64,000 bases of DNA from Leucobacter zeae (GCF_016758175.1 NZ_QYAB01000001.1:1075162-1139161), one strand, 5' to 3'; shown: positions 8,589 through 17,745, counted from the first letter of the stretch. Numbers and translations are program-made. Notes: generated by a model from the sequence alone, not told the origin.

Positions 8589-9554
8589 TCATGGGGCGAA
8601 GGCGCGGTTGAACGACGGCACGTAGTCCTCCTTGATGAGGTCGTAGTGCACCCATGAGTCGAGCGCGTTGACACCGGGCAGCGCGCGCAACTGCTCGAGC
8701 ACCTCGAAGAGCCGCTCGGGCGATGCTCCGTGCATGGTCGTGATGTAGTCGTAGCTGCCGTGCGTGCGCACCGCGAAGCCGATATCGGGGGAGCGCGTGA
8801 TGTACTCGCGGATCGCCGAGGCGTCCTCGCCGACGACGATGCCCACTCCGATCGCGAGGCGGCTGTGCGACATCCCGCCCGCGGAGATCGCCGCGATGCG
8901 GATCACGCCCGAGTCGACGAGACGGCGCACCCGTGCGCGCGCCGACGACGGCGAGAGGTGCACCGCATCCGCGAGCGCCCGGTAGCTCGCGCGCCCGTCG
9001 CGCTGCAGGATCCCGATGAGCCGGTGATCGAGCGCATCGAGCGACACGGTGCCTCGGTCGGGGGAGACGAAGAATCCCCGCAGCACCTCGGCGTAGGTGG
9101 ACACCTGCACGCGGCGCACCGACGGGATCGCCCGGATCCTGTCGAGCGTGGCGTGGAGGTCGTCGAAGTCCCGGTGCCTGGACTCGACGACGAGGGGCAG
9201 CGGCCCGCTCGTCACGGACACGAAGACCGCCTCGGGGAACTCGGCGACCGTGCGCGCGACGGGCTGCACCGGCCCCGCGATCTCGACCTTGACGTTGACC
9301 TGCACGTGGTGGCCGCTGACGCCGGGATCGAGCGCGGCCACGACGCGCAGGCCCTCCTGCTCCCGCAGCGCGCGCAGTCGCTGCGAGACGGCGTCGCGCG
9401 AGACTCCGAGGCGGTCGGCGATCCCCGTGAGGCTGGCGCGACCGTCGTGCTGCAGTGCGCGGATGAGCTCGATGTCGATGGTCTCGGATTGCACCTGCCG
9501 CGCCGGCCGGCCGTTCTCCGCGGCCCCCGCTCGCGAGGATTCCGGCTCCGTCAT
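8589..9554 (-). CDS. Lrp/AsnC-family regulator with two modules
   Basis: 321 residues, twice the length of a standard Lrp/AsnC protein. Two winged-helix modules are visible, each starting with an IDIELIRALQHDGRAS-like helix: one at about residues 30-80 and one at about 180-230 (LDHRLIGILQRDGRASYRAL). Each is followed by a RAM-like ligand-sensing domain. Such tandem proteins usually respond to an amino acid or related metabolite. It is divergent from the MHS transporter at 9788, with a dyad at 9694-9721 between them, so control of that transporter and the catabolic genes beyond is the likely role. Start ATG 9554 was chosen over an in-frame GTG eight codons upstream. Confidence 0.85.
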   Translation of the reverse strand: MTEPESSRAGAAENGRPARQVQSETIDIELIRALQHDGRASLTGIADRLGVSRDAVSQRLRALREQEGLRVVAALDPGVSGHHVQVNVKVEIAGPVQPVARTVAEFPEAVFVSVTSGPLPLVVESRHRDFDDLHATLDRIRAIPSVRRVQVSTYAEVLRGFFVSPDRGTVSLDALDHRLIGILQRDGRASYRALADAVHLSPSSARARVRRLVDSGVIRIAAISAGGMSHSRLAIGVGIVVGEDASAIREYITRSPDIGFAVRTHGSYDYITTMHGASPERLFEVLEQLRALPGVNALDSWVHYDLIKEDYVPSFNRAFAP

Positions 9555-9693
9555 GCCCCGATCCTCCCTCGTTCCCAAGTTTCTCGAATTGCCCCCCGCG
9601 CTCGCGGTTCATGGGTGATTATGCCTGATGCGACCCGATTCCGCGAGGATCGGCGCGAGAACTCCGCGTTTCGATCGCAGAAGACAAACTGGG

Positions 9694-9721
9694 CCGCGGA
9701 TCTGCGATAGACGATCCGCGG
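9694..9721. promoter_or_regulatory. Inverted repeat in divergent promoter region, candidate operator
   Basis: CCGCGGATC (9694-9702) and its exact reverse complement (9713-9721) flank a 10-base spacer in the gap between the divergent Lrp-type regulator and the MHS transporter. Its position suits an operator for the regulator. A second GATCGC motif nearby may extend the site. No binding evidence exists. Confidence 0.45.
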
Positions 9722-9787
9722 CATCTGACCTAGAGTCGGGCTCGTCATGCAGCGGTCGGAACGCTGCCGAGCAAAGGAGCTTCACGA

Positions 9788-11140
9788 ATGTCATCAGCCA
9801 CAGCGAGCCCGCAGGTGCGATCGCACCGCAGGGCGCTGAAGTCCGGCTTCGCGGCCGTGGTCGGCACCACGATCGAGTGGTACGACTTCTACGTCTACGC
9901 GACCGCCGCTGCGATCGTCTTCCCGACGGTGTTCTTCCCCGAGCTCGATCGCGGGCTCGGCACGCTGGCCTCCTTCGGCACGTACGCCGTGGCCTTCTTC
10001 GCCCGACCGCTCGGCGGCATCATCTTCGGGCACATCGGCGACAAGCTGGGTCGCAAGCCCGCCCTCACCATCACGCTCCTCGTGATGGGCGTGGCGACGA
10101 CGCTCGTCGGCGTGCTGCCCGGGTACGCGTCGATCGGCATCTGGGGTCCGATCCTGCTCATCCTGCTCCGGATCGCCCAGGGCCTCGCGGTCGGCGGTGA
10201 ATGGGGCGGTGCGAGCCTGCTCGCGGTCGAGAGCGCGCCGCCGAAGTTCAAGGTGTTCTACGGCGGATTCACGCAGCTCGGCAACCCGCTCGGCGCGCTG
10301 ATGGCGTCGGGGGCGTTCTGGATCCTCGCGGCGATGGGCGACGACGTGCTGATGACCTGGGGCTGGCGTCTGCCGTTCCTCTTCAGTATCGTGCTCATCG
10401 GAGTCGGCTTCTGGGTCCGCTTCCGGGTCGAGGAGTCGCCCGTCTTCGAGGCGAAGATCGAGGGGCACGACCAGTCGACCCCGATCCTCTTCGCGCTGCG
10501 CAACAACTGGTGGCCGATGCTGCTCGGCTTCTGCCTCATCGCCATGGCCTCTGGCGGCTACGTGATCGCCACGACCTTCGTGCAGAACTACGCGACGAGC
10601 CCCGAGATCGGACTCGACGCCGAGATCATCCTGGGCGCGATGACGATCGCCTCGTTCGTCGAAGCGCTCGTCACGCTGCCGCTGGCCTGGCTCGGCGACA
10701 AGGTCGGCGCGAAGCGGCTCATGTTCTTCGGTTCCGTGCTCTCGTTCGTCGCGGTGATCCCGCTCGTGCTCGTCATCGACGCCCACAACGTCGCGATGAT
10801 CTACCTCTTCGTCTCGATCATCCGCATCACGCTGAGCGGCGCGTGGGCCCCGCTGTCCACGCTCATGGCGCAGATGTTCCGCCCGCAGGCGCGCTACACC
10901 TCGATGTCGCTCTCGTACGGCATCGGCGCCGCCGTCTGGGGCGGCCTCTCGCCCGCCATCGCGACCGCGCTGCTCGCGGCGACCGGCAACTTCTGGAGCG
11001 TGGTCTGGTTCTTCGGATTCCTCGCGCTGATCGCAGCCCTCGGCGCGATCTTCGCCCCGCAGCACTCCGACACCGCCCCGGCCACTGGCTCGCTCCGGGC
11101 GCGCCTCGACACCACGGCGATCGACGCGTCCGGCGCCTGA
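9788..11140 (+). CDS. MFS transporter, metabolite:H+ symporter (MHS) family
   Basis: 450 residues and 12 predicted membrane helices. The MHS hallmark GFAAVVGTTIEWYDFYVY opens the protein, and the MFS loop 2-3 motif GHIGDKLGRKPAL follows, with GLAVGGEWGGA in helix 5. MHS proteins import organic acids, betaines or shikimate-like compounds with protons. AAAGGAG lies nine bases upstream of the ATG. Its placement next to an amino-acid-type regulator and ahead of three catabolic enzymes suggests it brings in their substrate, but a strong hairpin (11157-11192) separates it from them. Confidence 0.9.
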   Translation: MSSATASPQVRSHRRALKSGFAAVVGTTIEWYDFYVYATAAAIVFPTVFFPELDRGLGTLASFGTYAVAFFARPLGGIIFGHIGDKLGRKPALTITLLVMGVATTLVGVLPGYASIGIWGPILLILLRIAQGLAVGGEWGGASLLAVESAPPKFKVFYGGFTQLGNPLGALMASGAFWILAAMGDDVLMTWGWRLPFLFSIVLIGVGFWVRFRVEESPVFEAKIEGHDQSTPILFALRNNWWPMLLGFCLIAMASGGYVIATTFVQNYATSPEIGLDAEIILGAMTIASFVEALVTLPLAWLGDKVGAKRLMFFGSVLSFVAVIPLVLVIDAHNVAMIYLFVSIIRITLSGAWAPLSTLMAQMFRPQARYTSMSLSYGIGAAVWGGLSPAIATALLAATGNFWSVVWFFGFLALIAALGAIFAPQHSDTAPATGSLRARLDTTAIDASGA

Positions 11141-11156
11141 CGCCGGCTCGATCCCC

Positions 11157-11192
11157 GGGGCGGTCCGCGCCGCAGCGGGCGCGGACCGCCCC
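11157..11192. terminator. Strong hairpin between transporter and amidohydrolase
   Basis: A 15-bp perfect stem (11157-11171 with 11178-11192) closes a six-base loop GCAGCG. It ends 42 bases before the GTG start of the next gene and lacks a T-run. It could end most transporter transcripts or stabilise the message 3' end. Confidence 0.75.
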
Positions 11193-11234
11193 ACCCCATC
11201 ACCTCTGACCCTCACCACTCGAAGGAGAACCACC

Positions 11235-12911
11235 GTGCGACAGCTCGCCACCTACGACGCCCGCGATTCGGAGCCCACGATCGTCACGGCGGACAGGATC
11301 CTGACCGTCGACGAGTCGCGTCCGGAGGCCGAGGCGATGCTCACCCACAGGGGCGTCATCCTCGCCGTCGGCAGTCTCGCAGAGGTCGTGTCCGCGGCGG
11401 CCGAAGCGGGCCTCGAGCCGGCGCGCGCCGACTACCCCGGAGCGACCGTGGTGCCGGGCTTCATCGACGCGCACGCGCACCCCCTCATGTACGGGCAGAT
11501 GCTCACCTGGGTCGACGTGTCGCCGGCGAAGGCCGGTTCGATCCCCGAGATCATCGAGCTCATGCGGGAGGGCGCGAAGAAGCTGCCAGCTGGCGTCCCC
11601 CTGCGCGGCTACGGCTACGAGCAGCGCAACCTGGCCGAGCGACGGCACCCGACCCGGTTCGAACTGGATCAGATCGCCGACGACCGCGAGGTCTACATCA
11701 TGAACGCATCGGGGCACGGCGGCGTGGTGAACAGCTTCACCTTCGAGAAGTTCGGCGTCACCCGCGACACCCCGAACCCCGAGGGCGGCGAGTTCTTCCG
11801 CGACGCCGACGGCGAGCTCACGGGCGAGCTCTCGGATGCGGCCTGCAACGTGCTCACCGGCCTCCGCGGTGTGAAGATCGGCCACCACGGCCCCAACTTC
11901 CACCTCGGCGACGAGCCCGCCGAGCACCAGCGGCAGCTCGATCTCGTGCAGCGCGAGTTCCTCGCGGGCGGCGTCACCGCGATCGGCGACGCTCAGGTGT
12001 CGCAGCGCGAGTTCGCGGCCTACCTCGACATGGCGAACCGCGGCGCGCTCGACATGCGCGTCTCCATGTACTTCCTGTCGCACCTGCTCGACCAGGTGAC
12101 GGACCTCGGGCTCACCGGTCCGTTCGGCAACGCATTCCTCTCGGTCGCGGGCATCAAGCTCTACGCCGACGGCACGCTGGGCGGCTGGACCGCGTACTTC
12201 CCCGAGGGGTACGTCGGCGATCCCTGCCGCACGGGCCAGCTCTACCACGAGCCGCGGGAGTACGAGGAGCTCGTGCGCAAGGCGCACGGCGCCGGGCTGC
12301 AGACCGCGAACCACGCGCAGTCGCCCATCGCCATCAAGATGGTCGTCGACGCCATCGAGCGCGCGCTCGAGGACCGGCCCGACGCCGATGCGCGGCACCG
12401 CATCGAGCACTGCGGCCTGCCCGCGGCCGAGGAGGTCGCCCGCATGGCGCGGCTCGGGATCCGCCCGGTCAACCAGACCCAGCACTACTACAACTGGGGA
12501 GAGGGCGTCGAGCAGGCGATCGGCACCCCGGGTGAGCGCTTCAACCCGCTCGGCGAGTTCCGCGACGCCGGCGTGGCGATGACCATCTCGTCGGACGCCC
12601 CGGTCGCGGAGCCGCGTCCGCTCGAGGCGATCCAGGCCGCCGTCACGCGCGTCACCCGGCGCGGCCACCGGCTCGGCCCGGACTCGCTGCGGATCAGCCC
12701 GGCCGAGGCCCTGCGCGCCCACACCCTCGAGGGCGCCATCTCGATCGGCCGCGAACGCGAGATCGGCTCGCTCGAAGTCGGCAAGCGCGCCGACTTCGTG
12801 GTGCTCGGAGCAGACCCGCTCGAGACCGCGGGAGCCGAGATCTCGGCGATCCCGGTCCTCGAGACCTGGGTCGACGGCTCGCAGCGCTTCGTCGCAGAGG
12901 CGGCGAACTGA
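11235..12911 (+). CDS. Amidohydrolase, YtcJ-like
   Basis: 558 residues, the usual size of YtcJ-like metal-dependent amidohydrolases. The metal motif FIDAHAHPLMYG is near residue 77, further ligands sit in the HRIEHCG segment and the last Asp is in TISSDAPV; the C-terminal GADFVV-type beta-sandwich strand is present (KRADFVVLG). These cytosolic enzymes hydrolyse amide or ester bonds of small molecules; the substrate is unknown. The GTG start has a strong GAAGGAGAA site upstream. Its stop overlaps the next start (TGATG at 12909-12913), so it is coupled to the ThDP enzyme. Confidence 0.85.
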   Translation: MRQLATYDARDSEPTIVTADRILTVDESRPEAEAMLTHRGVILAVGSLAEVVSAAAEAGLEPARADYPGATVVPGFIDAHAHPLMYGQMLTWVDVSPAKAGSIPEIIELMREGAKKLPAGVPLRGYGYEQRNLAERRHPTRFELDQIADDREVYIMNASGHGGVVNSFTFEKFGVTRDTPNPEGGEFFRDADGELTGELSDAACNVLTGLRGVKIGHHGPNFHLGDEPAEHQRQLDLVQREFLAGGVTAIGDAQVSQREFAAYLDMANRGALDMRVSMYFLSHLLDQVTDLGLTGPFGNAFLSVAGIKLYADGTLGGWTAYFPEGYVGDPCRTGQLYHEPREYEELVRKAHGAGLQTANHAQSPIAIKMVVDAIERALEDRPDADARHRIEHCGLPAAEEVARMARLGIRPVNQTQHYYNWGEGVEQAIGTPGERFNPLGEFRDAGVAMTISSDAPVAEPRPLEAIQAAVTRVTRRGHRLGPDSLRISPAEALRAHTLEGAISIGREREIGSLEVGKRADFVVLGADPLETAGAEISAIPVLETWVDGSQRFVAEAAN

Positions 12912-14560
12912 TGGCGGCGGGAACGACGGGCGTGCCCGCAGGCGAGTTCGCGACCGAGCCCAGGCGCACGACCGGCTGGGTGCTCATGGAGGCGCTGCGC
13001 GGTTACGGCGTGGACGCGGTGTTCGGCATCCCGGGCACGCACAACATCGAGCTGTACCGCCCGCTGCGGGCGCTCGGGATCCGGGCGATCACGACGCGGC
13101 ACGAACAGGGTGCCGGGTACGGCGCCGACGGCTGGTCGCTGCGCTCGGGCCTGCCCGGTGTGGTGATCACCACGAGCGGCCCCGGGCTGCTGAACGCCCT
13201 CTCGGCCGCGGGCACCGCCTACTGCGAGTCCCGACCGATGATCATCATCGCGCCGGGGCCCGCCCGCGGCGCCGAGTTCGCGGACATCGGCACCCTGCAC
13301 GAGACCAAGGATCAGCTCGCTGCCGCCTCGGCGATCGTGGAGCACGGCGTGCGCGTGCAGACGGCCCAGGAGGCCGTGGAGGCCGTGCACGACGCGTTCG
13401 AGCGGTTCGCGACCACCCGGCCGCGCCCCGTGTACATCGAGGTGCCGCTCGACCTGCTCGAGGAGACGACGGACCTCCCCGCAGCGGCCGTCGCGGCCCG
13501 ACCCCTGCCGTCGATCGCGGCTCCGGACCCCGGGGCCGTCGCGGAAGCCGCGCGGCTGCTTGCGGACGCCGCGGAACCGGTCATCCTGGCCGGTGGCGGT
13601 GCTCGCGGCGCGGCGTCCGAGCTGCGGGAGCTCGCGGAGCGGCTCGGCGCGCCCGTCGTCACGACGCTGAACGCGAAGGGGGTGCTCGACGAACGGCACC
13701 CGCTGGCGCTCGGGGCGAACCTGCGCCTCGCCGCGGCCAGGGATCGCGCGCGCGACGCCGACGTGCTGCTCGTGGTCGGTTCGAAGCTCGGTGAGGCCGA
13801 ACTCTGGGTGGAGCGCCTGGAGGCCCGCGGACGGGTGATCCGGATCGACCTGCTCGCCTCGCAGATCGACAAGAACCAGCGGGCCGATGTCGGCATCGTC
13901 GGAGACGCGGCCGCATCGCTCGCGGCGATCCGCGGGGCGCTGGAGGCCGGGGATCCCGTCGCCGGGGCTGCGGAGACGGCGCGCCGTACCCGGGACGCCG
14001 TGCGCGCGGAGGTCGCCGAGCTCTCGCCGCAGAACGCGGCGCTCGCCGGGGCGATCGCGGGCGCGCTGCCCGAGGGGGCCGTCGTGGCGACCGACTCGTC
14101 GCAGATCGCGTACTGGGGCCTGCTGAACACGCTGCGGGTCGCGGAGCCCAACGCGACGCCGTACATGGCGACCTACGCGACGCTCGGCTACGGCCTGCCC
14201 GCTGCGCTCGGGGCGCGGGTCGCATCGCCCGAGCGGCCGGCCTTCGCGGTCGTGGGCGACGGTGCGCTCATGTTCTCGATGCAGGAGTTCATCACGGTCG
14301 TGGAGCAGCGCCTCGACGTCACGGTGATCGTCGTCGACAACGGCGGGTACGCCGAGATCAAGCAGAACGAGCTGGACGCGGGGGTCGCACCCATCGGCGT
14401 GGATCTCGTACAGCCCGACTGGGCCGCCGTGGCGACGGCGTTCGGCGGCACCGGGAGCCGGGCGTCCACGACGGCCGAGCTGGAGGCGGCGGTCGCCGCG
14501 GCGGTCGCCGGCGGCGGGCTGCAGCTCATCCACATCGATCAGTCGGCGTTCGCCGCGTGA
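12911..14560 (+). CDS. ThDP-dependent decarboxylase / acetolactate-synthase-like enzyme
   Basis: 549 residues with the three-domain layout of the family: N-terminal PYR domain with the catalytic glutamate in TTRHEQGAGYGADG, a central domain at about 190-320, and a C-terminal PP domain with the ThDP/Mg motif GDGALMFSMQEF continuing to VVDNGGYAEI. Family members decarboxylate 2-oxo acids or carboligate pyruvate. The best-known close subgroup acts on 5-guanidino-2-oxopentanoate; that assignment here is only a suggestion. It sits between the amidohydrolase and a 2-hydroxyacid dehydrogenase, which fits 2-oxo-acid chemistry. Confidence 0.82.
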   Translation: MAAGTTGVPAGEFATEPRRTTGWVLMEALRGYGVDAVFGIPGTHNIELYRPLRALGIRAITTRHEQGAGYGADGWSLRSGLPGVVITTSGPGLLNALSAAGTAYCESRPMIIIAPGPARGAEFADIGTLHETKDQLAAASAIVEHGVRVQTAQEAVEAVHDAFERFATTRPRPVYIEVPLDLLEETTDLPAAAVAARPLPSIAAPDPGAVAEAARLLADAAEPVILAGGGARGAASELRELAERLGAPVVTTLNAKGVLDERHPLALGANLRLAAARDRARDADVLLVVGSKLGEAELWVERLEARGRVIRIDLLASQIDKNQRADVGIVGDAAASLAAIRGALEAGDPVAGAAETARRTRDAVRAEVAELSPQNAALAGAIAGALPEGAVVATDSSQIAYWGLLNTLRVAEPNATPYMATYATLGYGLPAALGARVASPERPAFAVVGDGALMFSMQEFITVVEQRLDVTVIVVDNGGYAEIKQNELDAGVAPIGVDLVQPDWAAVATAFGGTGSRASTTAELEAAVAAAVAGGGLQLIHIDQSAFAA

Positions 14561-14583
14561 CCGCACGAGCGGGGGAGGACCGC

Positions 14584-15621
14584 ATGAACGAGGCCGGGGA
14601 TCCGGGGGCCGTGGCAGCGGCAGCGCCTGCGGCGCGAATCGAGCCGGAGCGGATCGCGGTCTACACCGATACCGAGGACACCGACGTCGCGCTCGGCGTG
14701 CGTCTGCTCGAGGAGGCCGGGTACACCGTGCGCCGCCTCGACACGCGCGACGCCGCCGAGATCATCGCGGGCGCCCGCGACGCCGAGGTGCTGCTGCCGG
14801 GGTACGCCGAGATCACCCGCGAGATCATCGAGGCGCTGCCGCGCCTGCGCATCATCCCGCTCATGTCGATGGGGTTCGACTACGTCGACGTCGAGGCGGC
14901 GACCGAGCACGGGGTCTGGGTGACGAACGTGCCGGGGGCGGCGACCGAGGAGGTCGCGACCCACGCGCTCGCGATCCTGCTCCACGCCGTGCGCCAGCTC
15001 GGGTTCTACACCGCTTCGGCGAACCCGGCCGAGTGGAACGAACGGGCCGCCGTGCCGCCGCCCCGGCTGAGCGAGCGCACGCTCGGTCTGATCGGGCTCG
15101 GGAGGATCGGTCGGGAGCTCGCGCGGCTCGCCCGACCGCTCTTCGGCCGCGTGGTGGGGTTCGATCCGCTGCTGCCCGATACGCAGCAGACGCGCGCGGA
15201 GCTGGCGGAGCTCGGAGTGGAGCGGGGGACCCTCGAGGATGTGCGCCACAGCTCGGACGTGCTGTCGCTGCACCTGCCGCTCACGGATCAGACCGCCGGC
15301 ATGGTGGACGCGGCGTTCCTCGCAGACATGCCCGAGGGGGCCGTGCTGGTAAACGTGTCGCGCGGTGCGCTCATCGACAGCGCGGCGCTCGCCGCAGCGC
15401 TCGACGCCGGGCGGCTCTCCGCGGCGGCGCTCGACGTGCTCGAGGAGGAGCCGCCGCAGGCGGACCACCCGCTGCTCGGCCGCGAGGACGTCGTGCTCAC
15501 CCCGCACATCGCCTACTTCTCGTCTCGCACCGAGGTCGAGTACGTGCGCATCCAGGCGCAGAACGCGGTTTCGCTCGCCGCGACCGGCGTCCCGGACTCC
15601 CCGGTCAACCGCGTCGGGTAG
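14584..15621 (+). CDS. D-isomer-specific 2-hydroxyacid dehydrogenase
   Basis: 345 residues. The Rossmann signature GLIGLGRIGRELARLA and the catalytic elements VNVSRGALID (Arg) and LTPHIAYFS (His), with the family Glu between them, show an intact NAD(P)-dependent D-2-hydroxyacid dehydrogenase that interconverts 2-oxo and 2-hydroxy acids. I chose ATG 14584 because GGGGGAGG lies five bases before it; a GTG at 14557 that overlaps the previous stop gives a protein nine residues longer and cannot be excluded. It ends the coupled three-gene set. Confidence 0.85.
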   Translation: MNEAGDPGAVAAAAPAARIEPERIAVYTDTEDTDVALGVRLLEEAGYTVRRLDTRDAAEIIAGARDAEVLLPGYAEITREIIEALPRLRIIPLMSMGFDYVDVEAATEHGVWVTNVPGAATEEVATHALAILLHAVRQLGFYTASANPAEWNERAAVPPPRLSERTLGLIGLGRIGRELARLARPLFGRVVGFDPLLPDTQQTRAELAELGVERGTLEDVRHSSDVLSLHLPLTDQTAGMVDAAFLADMPEGAVLVNVSRGALIDSAALAAALDAGRLSAAALDVLEEEPPQADHPLLGREDVVLTPHIAYFSSRTEVEYVRIQAQNAVSLAATGVPDSPVNRVG

Positions 15622-15672
15622 GCGGCGGCTGCGGCGGTCTGCGGTCTGCGGCTTGCGGCTTGCGACACCGAG

Positions 15673-15720
15673 TCAGCGTGCGGATATCACTTCCCAGGGA
15701 AAGCGATATCCGCACGCTGA
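15673..15720. terminator. Bidirectional terminator: 16-bp perfect inverted repeat
   Basis: A 16-bp arm beginning TCAGCGTGCGGATATC (15673-15688) pairs with 15705-15720. The loop contains a nested TTCCC-A-GGGAA dyad. It lies between the convergent dehydrogenase and amine oxidase genes, where it could stop transcription from both. Confidence 0.7.
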
Positions 15721-15813
15721 ATCGGTGCGTGTAGGTGAGATCCCGATCCGCCCGTTCGCGCCCGTCCCTCGTTGTCGTTCTGCGGGACGCGAGGGGCCGC
15801 CCGGTGCCGCGCC

Positions 15814-17745
15814 TCAGTGCTCGCAGGTGCAGGCGCCCCCGGTGCAGCAGGATCCCTTCGCGGGGGAGCGCGGCGCATCGAGCGACGGGTTGCGGTCGAA
15901 GAAGCCGAAGGGCTTCAGCATGAACGAGACCTTGTCGACCGGCATGATCGGCCAGTCCTCGGCGCGGGTGATGTGGTGGATCCCGAAGACGTACCAGAGC
16001 ACCACGTCCTCGTTCACGAGGTTCTCGTCGTCGGCGACCCACGCGCTCATGCCGTTGCCGAGGTCGTTCGCCGACTGCGTGGGGTAGTCGCCCGCCGGCC
16101 ACATCTCGGAGTCGTGGTGCTTCGTCACCCAGAGCGTGCTGCCGATGACCGGGTTGCGGCGCAGCACGGGCGAGGTCTCGTCGAACATCGCGGGGAACGA
16201 TCCGGTGGGCACCAGCTTGTAGGCCGTCGGTGCGCCCCAGGAGTTCAGGCGGTTGGGGTTCTGCACCTTCCAAGACCGCTGCCGGTCCCAGCTGTACATG
16301 CGTGCCGCGTCCTTCTCGGACGCGACGACGGTGCCGCGGGTGTTCAGGTCGAGTCCGAGCGGGTTCGAGTCGCTGATCGCCGCTGGCATCGAATCCGATT
16401 CGACGACGGTGTTCTCGTCGCCGTCGATGTCGAGGTCGAGGCGGGCCACGAGGAAGTGCTGGTGGTGCGGCGCGTACGTGCGGCGGTCGATGACGGTGCC
16501 GGTGGGATGCGTCGCCGATTCGTCCTCCATCGGCGTCGACACCATGATCCCGGTCGCGCGGATCTCGCACTCGATGTTGCCGTCGGGGTAGAACCGCCAG
16601 TAGACGAGGTACTCGTAGTTGGCGACGGTGGCGTGCACCGAGACCACGAAGCGGCGCATGCGGCGCACCTCGGCGCCCTGATCCGGGTCGACGTGCTTCC
16701 AGAGCACCGCGTCGTCCTCCTCGTGCAGGCAGATCGCGTTCTTCGTGACCTGCGGCCGACCGCTGGTGTCGGGCAGCACGCCGTCGAGGTAGGTGATCTC
16801 GCCGAGGCAGTCGCAGCCGAGCTCGAGCGAGGTGCACATGTATCCGAAGCCCCACTCGCCGATGTCGAACGCGGTGCGGCGGTAGTGGTCGAAGCTCGAG
16901 TCGCGGTAGGGGACGATCATCTCGGCGAGCGACATGCGGTAGGCGATGTCCCGGTACTCGTCGCCGTCCTTGAAGCGCACCTGGTAGAGCACGGGCCCCT
17001 CGCGGTAGTTGAAGCCGATCCGGAACTCCCAGTCCTGCCAGCGCAGCAGCGAGCCGTCGAGCTCGAACGAGACCCCCTCCGGCTGCACGATGTCGAGCGG
17101 CTTGAGGTCGGTGCGCTCGGCGAGCCCGCGCACCTCGGGGACGTACTCGGCGTCGACCTCGGGGAATCCGCGGTCGTGCCCCTCGTCGATCTGCAGCACC
17201 TCCATGCTGTTCACGTCGACGATGACCTTGAGCCCGCTCACCGGGTGCGCGTAGGGGTTGCCGTTCGGCGTCGCCCGCCTCCAGATGTCCACCCAGCCGA
17301 GACGGCGGTCGCGCCACTGCTCAGGCATCACCTCGTGGCCGTAGGTCCAGAGGTCGAAGAGGACGAGCGACGGATCGATCCCGCGCTTCTCGAGTGCGGC
17401 GCGCACCTCGGGATCCTCGCGCAGCAGATGATCGCAGTCGTGGTACTCGTCCACGGTGAAGTTCGGCGTGACGCCCGGCCGGTGCTCCCAGCTCTCGAGC
17501 GCATCGTCGGTGAGGTTGACGACGGCCTCGTAGACCTCGTTGCTCTGCTTGTTCCAGAGCACTGCGAGCGAACGGCGGACGATGGGATCGCCGTCCCGCC
17601 ACGACCGCACCTCGACCTTGGGAGGTTCGCGAAGGATGATCGAGGCGTAGCGCCAGCCCGAATCGATGCCCTTCTCGCGGGACAGGACGGCAGACGTGCC
17701 GGTGAGCTCGGCTGCGGTGAGTGAATCAAGCGGATGGGAACCCAT
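15814..17745 (-). CDS. Copper-containing primary amine oxidase
   Basis: 643 residues, matching actinobacterial quinoprotein amine oxidases, homodimers that convert primary amines to aldehydes, NH3 and H2O2. The topaquinone precursor is Tyr377 in VANYEYLVYW, and the copper ligands are in HHQHF (His428 and His430) and in IHHITRAEDWP (His590 or His591). The core is therefore complete. ATG 17745 was chosen because the 19 residues upstream do not resemble the family. Unusual is the cysteine-rich tail SCCTGGACTCEH at the extreme C terminus. The amine substrate (for example phenethylamine, tyramine or histamine) cannot be told. Confidence 0.92.
   Translation of the reverse strand: MGSHPLDSLTAAELTGTSAVLSREKGIDSGWRYASIILREPPKVEVRSWRDGDPIVRRSLAVLWNKQSNEVYEAVVNLTDDALESWEHRPGVTPNFTVDEYHDCDHLLREDPEVRAALEKRGIDPSLVLFDLWTYGHEVMPEQWRDRRLGWVDIWRRATPNGNPYAHPVSGLKVIVDVNSMEVLQIDEGHDRGFPEVDAEYVPEVRGLAERTDLKPLDIVQPEGVSFELDGSLLRWQDWEFRIGFNYREGPVLYQVRFKDGDEYRDIAYRMSLAEMIVPYRDSSFDHYRRTAFDIGEWGFGYMCTSLELGCDCLGEITYLDGVLPDTSGRPQVTKNAICLHEEDDAVLWKHVDPDQGAEVRRMRRFVVSVHATVANYEYLVYWRFYPDGNIECEIRATGIMVSTPMEDESATHPTGTVIDRRTYAPHHQHFLVARLDLDIDGDENTVVESDSMPAAISDSNPLGLDLNTRGTVVASEKDAARMYSWDRQRSWKVQNPNRLNSWGAPTAYKLVPTGSFPAMFDETSPVLRRNPVIGSTLWVTKHHDSEMWPAGDYPTQSANDLGNGMSAWVADDENLVNEDVVLWYVFGIHHITRAEDWPIMPVDKVSFMLKPFGFFDRNPSLDAPRSPAKGSCCTGGACTCEH

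Noticed and set aside
14557..14583. GTG start for the 2-hydroxyacid dehydrogenase
   Set aside because: It overlaps the previous stop as in other coupled genes, but ATG 14584 has a strong ribosome site; kept only as an alternative.
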